Shown: positions 56,443-64,000 of the stretch, piece by piece
Layout of the letters: every line of letters starts with the position of its first letter
Numbering within the stretch: the stretch's first letter is position 1
Source of the DNA: Chitinophagales bacterium
Lineage (GTDB): Bacteria > Bacteroidota > Bacteroidia > Chitinophagales > JADIYW01
Reading direction: 5' to 3'
Assembly: GCA_023957235.1 (NCBI GenBank)
Contig: JAMLHI010000003.1
Coordinates: 343,371 to 407,370 of the forward strand
Length of the DNA: 64,000 bases
Notes under the pieces: model-generated
Database searches by the model: none
The model's input: only the letters and a program-made list of their open reading frames with translations
Told to the model about the DNA's origin: nothing
Position numbers and translations under genes: made by a program

Positions 56443-57375
56443 TTATAGAGATGAATGGCTGTTGTGCCAGTTTTTTATTTGACAGATGGCTGATATGAGA
56501 TGGATGTATTGTCTGATTTCATGATGACTCACTGTAGTATTGACTTTGTTCTTTAGCCAATACTGTATCGGAAGGATATCGCCAAATTGAAAATTCCACA
56601 GATCTTCAGATATATTGGTGAGAAATATCTTTTGATTCACTAGTATTTGTTCACTTTGATAATCAATATTTTGAATAGTGTTTTCTACTGGATAATCAGC
56701 GTGAACTTGAAAGTTTGCTATCTCCAATTTTTGTAAAAGTTGGATATTTCTAAGGTCTTTCCCCGATTGTACAATTTTCCAAAATGAATAGTCATCTCTA
56801 GGAAAGGGAATAAATGAACTAAGATTAGAGTTGATGAATGAAAAATTAAGAACAGCTAATGTGTAATCCAAAATATGTAATGGTGTGAAATAAGTGCGAA
56901 ATTCGTCTCGGACTTCCTGACTTTGAACAAAGCATAAATTGGTTTCAGGGGGTGTATGTCCTAAAAAATCAAGATTCAGGATTTGTGAAAATTGATCTAA
57001 AATATCAGGATTCAGATTGCTTTTTTGTATGGCTTTCTGCTTTTTGTCATGTTTAGCAATCCAAAGAGGATAACTCTTAAAACAGGTAGAAGTCAAATCT
57101 TTTGTCTGAATGGGAAGTGCTATATTTTGTGTGATAAAAGCTTTTATACTTTTGTTTTGAGGAAAGTGATGGATAGTAAAGCAATCATTGAGAAGGGACT
57201 CAGTATCAGGATGATGATTGAAAATAAAAGGAGAACAATAAAGAAGTAAATTACTTCTGCTTATCTCTAATGCAATATTTTGATTTACCTTATTAGAGTC
57301 ATGAATAGGAGTATAGTGATGGATGAATAGTTCTTCTATTGTAAATCCTTCTTTTTGAAATATGTTTATATCCAT
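56443..57375 (-). CDS. Orphan type-ISP restriction enzyme specificity-like domain
   Basis: This protein of about 310 residues starts at ATG 57375 or at 57408. Its C-terminal half resembles the target-recognition domain of LlaBIII/LlaGI-like type ISP restriction-modification proteins: FTPLHILDYTLAVLN, DDYSFWKIVQSGKDLRNIQLL, a YPVEN segment, then EDLWNFQFGDILPIQYWLKNK. The methylase and helicase-nuclease parts are absent here and in the neighbouring genes. It is either a decayed remainder or an independent protein. It overlaps the DUF3024 gene if the upstream start is used. Confidence 0.65.
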   Translation of the reverse strand: MDINIFQKEGFTIEELFIHHYTPIHDSNKVNQNIALEISRSNLLLYCSPFIFNHHPDTESLLNDCFTIHHFPQNKSIKAFITQNIALPIQTKDLTSTCFKSYPLWIAKHDKKQKAIQKSNLNPDILDQFSQILNLDFLGHTPPETNLCFVQSQEVRDEFRTYFTPLHILDYTLAVLNFSFINSNLSSFIPFPRDDYSFWKIVQSGKDLRNIQLLQKLEIANFQVHADYPVENTIQNIDYQSEQILVNQKIFLTNISEDLWNFQFGDILPIQYWLKNKVNTTVSHHEIRQYIHLISAICQIKNWHNSHSSL

Positions 57376-57392
57376 ATTCAAAGATTTTTCTA

Positions 57393-57740
57393 TTATCCAA
57401 AAAAGCAATGATGCTTATCTTCTTCAACAAGTTGAGTAAATTCAATCAAACTCTTAACTGTCGGTTGGGGTGGATAACTATGCCATTGCAAGTCTGCTCT
57501 TTTCCAAAATACTTTCCAGTGATTTTTAGCTTTTACAAATGTTGTCTTTGCAAACGGATGTTCGCGAATTACTTCAGGCTTGTTCCATTGAGGTCTGATT
57601 TCAAAAACTATGATGCTTTGGTCTTCAATTTTATATCCAATATCTAATTGGTTTCTTATATGTTCAGGCGGTCTTTTTCTTGAAAGAAAATTTTCCATCG
57701 CTTCAATAACTTCTAATGTTTGTAAAATGTTAATCGCCAT
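57393..57740 (-). CDS. DUF3024 family protein
   Basis: This 115-residue protein has a conserved-looking IRNQLDIGYKIEDQSIIVFEIRP, FAKTTFVKAKNHWKVFWKRADL and WHSYPP, which I recognise as DUF3024, a family of unknown function. It lies immediately upstream of the orphan specificity domain and may be co-transcribed with it. Confidence 0.75.
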   Translation of the reverse strand: MAINILQTLEVIEAMENFLSRKRPPEHIRNQLDIGYKIEDQSIIVFEIRPQWNKPEVIREHPFAKTTFVKAKNHWKVFWKRADLQWHSYPPQPTVKSLIEFTQLVEEDKHHCFFG

Positions 57741-58030
57741 TCTTAAAAAAGTGTTTTCAGTGTTTCAATTTTTGGATAAAAAGCCCCCTTTTGTCTCGTC
57801 CTAAAAGAGTTTACAGTTTAATTGATTTATTCTATTATAAGTTTACGATTCATTTTTAGTCATGAATTGTGCTTACAATAGTAGGACTTTTTCGATAATA
57901 ATTCCCCCGTCATCTTTCTGTTTTTGAATGATTTTTTGTTCATTTTTTAAACATTTTAGTCTAAACCTATTTTAAGACAATACAGACAGCCTTGTTCCCT
58001 CAATTGCTCCGCAATAAATTGATAAATTTT

Positions 58031-58345
58031 TTATTCAACATAAGTTTCCATTATCACAGATTTCACTGCTTGGATTTCTTTAGCTGTAAGGTTGCCTAAT
58101 TTTTTGATAATCCTTATTCTGTCCACCGTTCTGATTTGGTCTAAAACTACCCAACCTTTCGTTTTGCCTTGTTTAATTTCAACTCTTGTCGGATAAGGTT
58201 TTGAACTGCTTGTAAGCGGTGCTATGACTATTGTTTGAAGATATTTGTTCATTTCGTTTGGTGATATTACAGCACAAGGACGAGTTTTTTTTATTTCACT
58301 TCCTATAGTTGGGTCAAGACTAATCAAAACCAATTCGTATTGCAT
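58031..58345 (-). CDS. mazF: MazF/PemK-type endoribonuclease toxin
   Basis: This 104-residue protein starts at ATG 58345 (an upstream ATG at 58354 would add three residues). LDPTIGSEIKKTRPCAVISPNEMN and TIVIAPLTSS, then WVVLDQIRTVDRIRI mark the MazF fold, with the catalytic Arg and Thr of the family. It cleaves mRNA when not bound by MazE. Its start overlaps the MazE stop. Confidence 0.92.
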   Translation of the reverse strand: MQYELVLISLDPTIGSEIKKTRPCAVISPNEMNKYLQTIVIAPLTSSSKPYPTRVEIKQGKTKGWVVLDQIRTVDRIRIIKKLGNLTAKEIQAVKSVIMETYVE

Positions 58346-58590
58346 TATTTCCATTCTTCAAAAGTTTCGTCTTCAAAAATGTCGTCAATCAGCAATTGGT
58401 CATCTCCGTTTGCGTGCATCATTTTGAAAGATTTCTCCCAACCTTTTCGAGGAACAGCTTTCGGTTTTAGGACAATTCTGCCTTTTTCTAAAATCAATTC
58501 AAGCGTATCACTAATATTATACTGCTCCAAAATTGATTTTGGCAACCTAATGCCTTTTGAGTTTCCGATATTGATTACTTGGACTTCCAT
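58345..58590 (-). CDS. mazE: MazE-type antitoxin (AbrB-like)
   Basis: This 81-residue protein has the swapped-hairpin DNA-binding start VQVINIGNSKGIRLPKSIL, LELILEKGRIVLKP, and an acidic tail (DDIFEDETFEEW) for toxin binding. It overlaps mazF by one base. The pair is a type II toxin-antitoxin module. Confidence 0.92.
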   Translation of the reverse strand: MEVQVINIGNSKGIRLPKSILEQYNISDTLELILEKGRIVLKPKAVPRKGWEKSFKMMHANGDDQLLIDDIFEDETFEEWK

Positions 58591-58913
58591 AAAAATCTTG
58601 TTTGTGACTACAAAGTAATTACTTTTTTCTTAAAAAACAAATTTTTAGTACTATTTCACCCCACTGTGGTTTTTAGGTGTTCTCACTTATCTTTTATTTT
58701 TAGTAGTGTTCGTGAATACCTATCGGTTTTTATTTAGACGAATTTTCGATGATGCCGATTTCTTTTTCCGTCAAATCTTAAACCGTGGGCTATGGATGTA
58801 CACGAATATATTTACAATGGATTTTGGAGTGTAAACCTATTGCTGGTCAATGCAAAAAGGGAACTGCCAAAAAAATTTGACAATTCCCTCATCTTTAAAC
58901 ACATTTTAATACA
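58591..58913. other. Intergenic region with a small coding relic
   Basis: No intact gene is present. On the minus strand, around 58735-58781, a frame reads DLTEKEIGIIENSSK and then stops, like the last residues of a larger protein; endings of this type occur in DNA methyltransferases. Given the orphan specificity domain nearby, a decayed modification system is possible, but the fragment is very short. Confidence 0.3.
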
Positions 58914-59444
58914 CTATACTGCTACTTCGATATCTTCGGTTTTCTTGATAGTAATTTTTCCTTGAACAGGTGTAGGGTTTGAGATGATATCCAAAACTGG
59001 GCAAAATGATTCTACTAGTTTGGATAACTCTAATAGTTTAGCTGGGTCTTCATTGGAAGTGATGATAGTTTCAAATTCTACTTTACTGAAGCCAGGTCTT
59101 TCTTTTTCATCTAGTCCCAAGAAGCCTTGCAGGTTTAAATGTCCTTTGGATTTGACAGTTAAGTCTTGAATTTCAATTCCTTGTAAAGATGCTAAAGCAC
59201 GATAAACTATTGCTTGGCATGCGCCTAGAGATCCTAGTACATATTCTACTGGATTGGGGGCAGAATAATTACCACCTAATACTTCTGGCTCATCAAAATT
59301 GTACTCAAATTTTCCTGAGTGCGCTTTTACATTGAGTTGTTTTCCAAGTGTAGATGTGGCTTGGAAGATAGCATTGGATTGCTCTGGGTGACTTTTTAAT
59401 TGTCCGATGAGTGTTTCAAAGGATGCTTTAATGGCTGTTGACAT
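58914..59444 (-). CDS. OsmC family protein
   Basis: This 176-residue protein has the OsmC/Ohr fold with SAPNPVEYVLGSLGACQAIVYRALA, which includes the Cys of the CxxxxxxR-type active centre, and a second Cys in VESFCPVLDII. Members reduce organic hydroperoxides or process sulfur compounds. The mRNA leader contains a SAM-I riboswitch and a poly-Cys ORF, so expression probably follows sulfur amino acid supply. Confidence 0.9.
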   Translation of the reverse strand: MSTAIKASFETLIGQLKSHPEQSNAIFQATSTLGKQLNVKAHSGKFEYNFDEPEVLGGNYSAPNPVEYVLGSLGACQAIVYRALASLQGIEIQDLTVKSKGHLNLQGFLGLDEKERPGFSKVEFETIITSNEDPAKLLELSKLVESFCPVLDIISNPTPVQGKITIKKTEDIEVAV

Positions 59445-59640
59445 AATAATTGGTTTTTATTAATAAATGAATAAATAAATAATTTAAAATTTGATTTATT
59501 AGCTAATGATAATTAGCATGGTGTGATATATCTTAAAATTGATTTGAAAATTCTTTTTATAGGAATATTTGAAATAAAGAAGTCAAATATTAACTAAAAG
59601 GAATTCTTTCAGATGACTTAGACGATATCAGGGAAAGATA

Positions 59641-59682
59641 TTAGCAGCAACAACAGCAACACATCATAGCATTTGACATCAT
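59641..59682 (-). CDS. Poly-cysteine leader peptide ORF (13 codons)
   Basis: ATG at 59682 reads M-M-S-N-A-M-M followed by six Cys codons (alternating TGT/TGC) and TAA. Nothing else in the region explains such a run. It lies between the SAM-I aptamer and the OsmC gene on the same strand. Leader peptides of this kind couple ribosome stalling at scarce amino acid codons to expression of the next gene; here the sensed amino acid would be cysteine. No ribosome binding site is evident, which is normal in this phylum. Confidence 0.65.
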   Translation of the reverse strand: MMSNAMMCCCCCC

Positions 59683-59767
59683 TTGTTGATGAATCAAATC
59701 TTGTGTTGTGACAAGGATTGTCTGTTGGTTTGTTTCGTTGTTGCGTTTCATTCTTTTTTGTTTTTCA

Positions 59768-59866
59768 ATTTATATTTTCCTTTTTAGGGACAGGATTTGG
59801 CACCTTCATATTTCTATTGGTTGCCAGTGGGTCACAGAGCCAGTCTCTCACCACTTCTTTATAAAT
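59768..59866 (-). ncRNA. SAM-I (S-box) riboswitch
   Basis: The minus strand has the conserved aptamer parts in order: AAGAAGTGGTGAGAGACTGG, then TGACCCACTGGCAACC, then GGTGCCAAATCC. The ends ATTTATA and TATAAAT (59860-59866 and 59768-59774) pair as P1. The consensus GGCAACC and GGTGC-AA-TCC are exact. S-adenosylmethionine binding would reduce expression of the downstream transcript, which contains the poly-Cys leader and the OsmC gene. I do not see an obvious expression-platform terminator, so translation or attenuation may be the output. Confidence 0.88.
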
Positions 59867-59867
59867 C

Positions 59868-59892
59868 CAGAATTTAAAATTTTCAAATTCTG
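59868..59892. other. Inverted repeat upstream of the riboswitch
   Basis: CAGAATTT (59868-59875) and AAATTCTG (59885-59892) are exact complements around a 9-bp AT-rich spacer. It lies between argS and the SAM-I aptamer. It could be an argS terminator (no T tract), an operator, or part of the leader structure. Confidence 0.4.
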
Positions 59893-59986
59893 AAGCTGTG
59901 TTTTCTCAAACACAAAACGAATATAGAAATGTTTTTAAAATTTATATACTAATTGTAATTTTTTTTAAAAATATTTTTTTGGAGGA

Positions 59987-61873
59987 TTACATTCGTTCAG
60001 GCACTTCAATTCCTAGTGTGTTAAACCCATCTTTTATGATTCGTCCACATAAGACAGATAGGGCAACTCGCTTGTGAGTAACTTCTTGACTTTCATTAAA
60101 AATGCTCACTTCTGAATAGAATTTATTGTAGAGTTTAGCCAACTCGTATGTATAATCTATCAGTTTTGCTGGATTTAAGTCTAAAGCAGCCAATTCGATG
60201 ACAGTGGGATATTGTGCAATTTTTAATATAAGTTCTTTCTCAATGGTCTGAATATCTTGTATGTCTTGAATAATTAAATCATGATTTTCTTTTAAAAATC
60301 TTCTATAAATACTCTGAATACGTGCATAGGAATATTGTACGAATGGTCCTGTATATCCATGTAAATCAATTGATTCTGCTGGATTAAACATAATTCTCTT
60401 TTTAGGATCTACGCGTAAAAGAAAAAATTTCAAAGCACCTAATCCCAGCGTCTTATATAGATTTTGGGCTTCTTCAGAAGAAAAATCATCAGTTTTGCCC
60501 AATTCTTCACTACTTTCTTGTGCAGTTTGAATCATGTCTGAAATGAGGTCATCTGCATCTACGACTGTTCCTTCACGTGATTTCATCTTTCCGCTTGGCA
60601 GATCAACCATACCATAAGAAAAATGGTGAATGCCATCTGCATAAGGTCGGCCAAGTTTTTTCAAGACCAATTGAAGAACTTTGAAATGATATTCTTGTTC
60701 ATTGCCAACAACATAAATGGTTCTGTCCATTGCAAAATCCTTATATCTTAAATCGGCAGTGCCCAAATCTTGTGTAATATATACTGAAGTGCCATCTGAT
60801 CGTAATAAGAGTTTTTGATCCAATCCTTCATCTGTCAAATCTATCCAAACACTTCCATCTTCTTTTTTGAATAATATCCCTTTCTCCAATCCTTCATTGA
60901 CAATATCTTTTCCCAACAGATAGGTGTTAGATTCGTAATAAATTTTATCAAAGTTGACACCTAATGAATTATAGGTTACAGCAAAACCATCATAAACCCA
61001 CTGATTCATTTTTTTCCACAATGCAATAGTGTCTTCATCTCCAGCTTCCCATTCTTGGAGCATAGCTCTAGCTTCTTGCATGATAGGAGTGGCATTGCGT
61101 ACATGGGTTTTTAAGGTGTCTAATAAATCTTCTTTTTTATTGTCTTCTGCTTGCAAATATTTGAATACGCTAGCCTCAATTAATTTTTTATCTGCTTGTT
61201 GAAATGATGAAAAATCTTGTTGGATAGCCGCTTTTAACAAAGGCTGAGTTTGAGATTGTAATAATTTTTCAAATTCGACATAGAAATGACCGACTAATTT
61301 ATCACCTTTTAAGCCAGCACTTTCTGGAGTAGGCATATCTTTAGATTTTTGCCACGCAAGCATGGATTTACAGATATGAATACCTCTGTCATTGACTAGG
61401 TTACATGTATTGACCTGATAGCCTGCTGCCTTTAAAACTCCTGCAACGGCGTAACCCAAAACATTATTTCTGATATGCCCCAAATGGAGTGGCTTGTTGG
61501 TATTAGGAGATGAATATTCTATTAAAATTTTAGTCTTTTTAGTTTTGCCTTTACCAAAGTTTGGATTTTGATAGGCAGCAATAAAATAATCTTTCCAGTA
61601 ATCATCAGAAATGACAAGATTTAGAAAACCTTTGACAACATTAAAATCTTTTACAAATTCCAATTGTGCAAGTTCTTTTCCAATTGTTTGAGCAGATGCT
61701 TCTGGATTGAGACGAGTATATTTAAGCAGAGGGAAAACGACCAAAGTTAGATCACCAACAAAATTTTTAGGGGTTTCATTAAAAGTCAATTCATGACTTG
61801 AAATATCAGTATTAAAAGTTCTCTTAAAGATATCAGTAATGGATTTAACAAGTTGTTCTTTTAAATTTTCCAA
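59987..61873 (-). CDS. argS: Arginyl-tRNA synthetase
   Basis: This 628-residue class I synthetase charges tRNA-Arg. It has the HIGH-type motif in SSPNTNKPLHLGHIRNN and the KMSKS-type motif in LPSGKMKSREGTVVDADD. The N-terminal Arg-specific domain and the C-terminal DALR anticodon domain (PFVQYSYARIQSI...) are present. The length matches the family. Confidence 0.97.
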   Translation of the reverse strand: MENLKEQLVKSITDIFKRTFNTDISSHELTFNETPKNFVGDLTLVVFPLLKYTRLNPEASAQTIGKELAQLEFVKDFNVVKGFLNLVISDDYWKDYFIAAYQNPNFGKGKTKKTKILIEYSSPNTNKPLHLGHIRNNVLGYAVAGVLKAAGYQVNTCNLVNDRGIHICKSMLAWQKSKDMPTPESAGLKGDKLVGHFYVEFEKLLQSQTQPLLKAAIQQDFSSFQQADKKLIEASVFKYLQAEDNKKEDLLDTLKTHVRNATPIMQEARAMLQEWEAGDEDTIALWKKMNQWVYDGFAVTYNSLGVNFDKIYYESNTYLLGKDIVNEGLEKGILFKKEDGSVWIDLTDEGLDQKLLLRSDGTSVYITQDLGTADLRYKDFAMDRTIYVVGNEQEYHFKVLQLVLKKLGRPYADGIHHFSYGMVDLPSGKMKSREGTVVDADDLISDMIQTAQESSEELGKTDDFSSEEAQNLYKTLGLGALKFFLLRVDPKKRIMFNPAESIDLHGYTGPFVQYSYARIQSIYRRFLKENHDLIIQDIQDIQTIEKELILKIAQYPTVIELAALDLNPAKLIDYTYELAKLYNKFYSEVSIFNESQEVTHKRVALSVLCGRIIKDGFNTLGIEVPERM

Positions 61874-61953
61874 TTTATTCTAATTTAATGTGATAATCAA
61901 TCTGCAAAGTTATTACTTTTGATGGCTTGATAGATAGTGTATTAAAGTAAAAA

Positions 61954-63351
61954 ATGAGAGATAGATATATTGACCTGATTGAACAAACTTATTACTTCCC
62001 ACAAGAAGGGTTTGATTTGGATGGAGATTGGCTCCGTTTTAACAAGGTAGATTTAAAGGATCTGATTGAAAAATATGGTACTCCTTTAAAGATTAGCTAT
62101 TTGCCAAAAATTGAAGAGAATATCAATAGAGCTAGAAGATGGTTTCATGAAGCTTTTGAAAGTTTAGGATATAATGGCCATTATTACTATTGCTACTGTA
62201 CAAAAAGTTCACATTTTGCTTTTGTTTTGGATGAAGTATTGGCTAGTAATGCACAATTAGAAACTTCGAGTAATTATGATATTTATCTGATAAGAGCATT
62301 ATATAAAAAGAAAAAGATAGATAAGGCTATCCGTATTATTTGCAATGGTTTCAAAACAGATCAATACACTCAGAGTATATTGGAATTGTTTGCTGATGGA
62401 TTTAATAATATTGTCCCAATACTTGACAATATGGATGAGCTAGATGCTTTTCTCAATGTGGAGAAAGATTTGAACATTGGATTGAGAATGGCGGCTGAAG
62501 AAGAACCCAATTATCAATTTTATACATCAAGACTAGGAATCCGTCAGAGAGATATGATTCCTTTCTATTTGGAGAAAATAAAACCTCATCCAAAACTGCA
62601 TCTCAAAATGTTGCATTTCTTCATAGATTCTGGTATTAAAGATAGTGCATATTACTGGAGTGAGTTGAATAAATGCTTGAGTATGTATGTGGAATTAAAG
62701 AAAGTATGCCCTGAATTGAATAGTTTGAATATTGGTGGAGGTATGCCTATTCGCTATTCTTTAGGCTCAAAGTTCGATCATGGATATATCATCGAAGAGA
62801 TTGTCAATAAAATTAAAACTTTTTGTGATGAGGCTGAGATAGATCATCCCAATATTTATACTGAATTTGGCAATTTTACTGTAGGAGAGTCTGGAGCTAC
62901 TATATTTGAGGTAATAGGTCAGAAAAAGCAGAATGATTCTGAGCTATGGTATATGATTAATGGTTCATTAATGACGACTATTCCAGATGCTTGGGGCCTC
63001 AATCAAAGATTTATTTTATTACCCATCAATAGTTGGAATCAAGTGTATCAAAGGACTATTATTGGTGGACTTAGCTGCGATGTTTCAGATTATTATAACT
63101 CAGAAGTTCATATCAATCAAGTATATATGCCCAAAATTATGGGTGATCAGAAACTCTATATTGGATTTTTTCACACTGGAGCTTATCAAGATTCAATCAG
63201 TGGATATGGAGGTATTAAGCATTGTTTGATTCCAGGGCCTAAACATATTGTGATTGAAAAAGATGATAAGGGGAAGTTATCTCATTATGTTTTTAATGAA
63301 GAACAATCTGCAGAGAGTATGTTGAATATTTTAGGGTATAATAGGGAATAA
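61954..63351 (+). CDS. speA: Arginine decarboxylase, alanine-racemase fold
   Basis: This 465-residue PLP enzyme makes agmatine from arginine for polyamine synthesis. It has a PLP-lysine motif YCYCTKSSHF, SLNIGGGMPIRYSLG for phosphate binding and GGLSCDVSDYY near the C-terminus. It matches the shorter Bacteroidota-type arginine decarboxylases. Starting 80 bp from argS on the other strand, it probably shares the divergent promoter region. Confidence 0.88.
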   Translation: MRDRYIDLIEQTYYFPQEGFDLDGDWLRFNKVDLKDLIEKYGTPLKISYLPKIEENINRARRWFHEAFESLGYNGHYYYCYCTKSSHFAFVLDEVLASNAQLETSSNYDIYLIRALYKKKKIDKAIRIICNGFKTDQYTQSILELFADGFNNIVPILDNMDELDAFLNVEKDLNIGLRMAAEEEPNYQFYTSRLGIRQRDMIPFYLEKIKPHPKLHLKMLHFFIDSGIKDSAYYWSELNKCLSMYVELKKVCPELNSLNIGGGMPIRYSLGSKFDHGYIIEEIVNKIKTFCDEAEIDHPNIYTEFGNFTVGESGATIFEVIGQKKQNDSELWYMINGSLMTTIPDAWGLNQRFILLPINSWNQVYQRTIIGGLSCDVSDYYNSEVHINQVYMPKIMGDQKLYIGFFHTGAYQDSISGYGGIKHCLIPGPKHIVIEKDDKGKLSHYVFNEEQSAESMLNILGYNRE

Positions 63352-63358
63352 GCGAGTT

Positions 63359-63844
63359 GTTCAAATATGGCATTGGGTATCTGATATTACCTATACTAGG
63401 GTTAATGATAATTGGAATTATTTGACCACTATTATAGAACTTACCGACAGAAAGGTGTAGGATGGTCATTAAGTGAAGATATAACAACAGAAAATACTAT
63501 CCTAAAGGCTTGGATACTTACTAGGGCAAACAGATTATTGAGTGGATTTTTATGTTTCATTCAGATAGAGGAATACAATATACATCTAATAAAATGAAAC
63601 TTTTAGTGTCATTTAATAGAAAAATTATTAGAAGTATGAGTAGAAAAGGAAATTGCGGGATAATGCTGTTGCAGAAAGCTTTTTTAAACGATAAAACACG
63701 AATGGTTGTATCGCTTTAAATACACCTCCTATAATCAATTGTATGGATCTGTAGCAGATTATAAGATTGCACTCCGCCCTAGGCTACCTTACACCCTTAG
63801 AAATGGAATTAAAATTAAGAAATAGTAAAAAATACTTGGCTTGA
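63359..63844 (+). mobile_element. IS3-family transposase relic (3' part of orfB)
   Basis: In shifting frames this encodes the end of an IS3-type integrase: WVSDITYTR, FHSDRGIQYTSNKMK and RKGNCWDNAVAESFF-like parts of the DDE domain, and the final LGYLTPLEMELKLRNSKKYLA ending at 63844. Frameshifts occur near 63456 and elsewhere, and orfA and the first part of orfB are missing, so it is inactive. No clear terminal inverted repeat is seen. Confidence 0.8.
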
Positions 63845-64000
63845 AAAAATTAGTCCCAAATTTAGTAGGAATTCCAGTATTCGTAAGTCCAGATGAAGAA
63901 AGGCGAATTAAAACAGATTTAGATTTTTCCATAATTAGTTTTGGAATAAAGTCTATTGAAGATAAAGACACGGAATTTTCCAGAATTCCTTTTGCATATA
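63841..64000 (+). other. Open frame running off the window edge
   Basis: From TTG 63841 a frame stays open to the end (KKLVPNLVGIPVF...DLDFSIISFGIKSIEDKD). It overlaps the IS relic stop by a few bases. No domain is recognised, and the start is uncertain; it may be the remainder of a gene interrupted by the element. Confidence 0.3.

Overview
The window is low-GC chromosomal DNA, most probably from a Bacteroidota bacterium. Supporting signs are a TTTG-N19-TAnnTTTG promoter in front of atpD, atpD-atpC standing apart from the other ATP synthase genes, a SecA of about 1,100 residues ending in a zinc-binding SEC-C motif, many lipoproteins with Bacteroidota-type lipoboxes, and REP-like GTCGAA repeats. 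I cannot name a genus.

Region 1 (1-20256) is accessory. It opens with the 3' end of a GT9 glycosyltransferase gene and two GT2 genes. Next comes a dense minus-strand array (3778-13129) of eight phytanoyl-CoA-dioxygenase-like (PhyH) Fe(II)/2-oxoglutarate oxygenases plus one divergent oxygenase. A ninth PhyH locus, on the opposite strand, is a decayed chimera of two paralogues. A GIY-YIG nuclease gene surrounded by REP-like palindromes sits inside the array. The region ends with two more glycosyltransferases, a VapBC pair, asparagine synthetase, a UbiA-type prenyltransferase and a methyltransferase. As a whole it looks like a pathway for a heavily hydroxylated glycan, glycolipid or other membrane-linked product. 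The product itself is unknown.

Region 2 (20573-39045) is mainly core: purD, secA, an epoxide-hydrolase-like gene, recN, atpDC, a DUF255 thioredoxin-like protein, the selenium tRNA-modification pair mnmH-selD, a lipoprotein cytochrome c, a group III truncated hemoglobin, and several lipoproteins of unknown role.

Region 3 (39346-56396) concerns redox and nitrosative stress. A truncated HTH/nucleotidyltransferase pair comes first. An Rrf2 regulator then leads a plus-strand operon with B12-dependent ribonucleotide reductase, a HACL2/ILVBL-like ThDP enzyme, an isochorismatase-like hydrolase and an acyl-CoA synthetase. A paralogous Rrf2 regulator leads a minus-strand run with a cbb3-like oxidase, a di-heme cytochrome, a truncated hemoglobin, the RIC di-iron repair protein, azurin and a Crp/Fnr regulator. 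Both Rrf2 genes are preceded by inverted repeats with a shared GGA-N8-TCC core.

Region 4 (56443-64000) holds an orphan type-ISP restriction specificity domain, a DUF3024 gene, mazEF and an OsmC gene. The OsmC gene is preceded by a SAM-I riboswitch and a 13-codon leader ORF ending in six consecutive Cys codons. argS, an arginine decarboxylase gene and an IS3-family relic follow. The strongest leads are the PhyH array and the riboswitch/poly-Cys leader arrangement.
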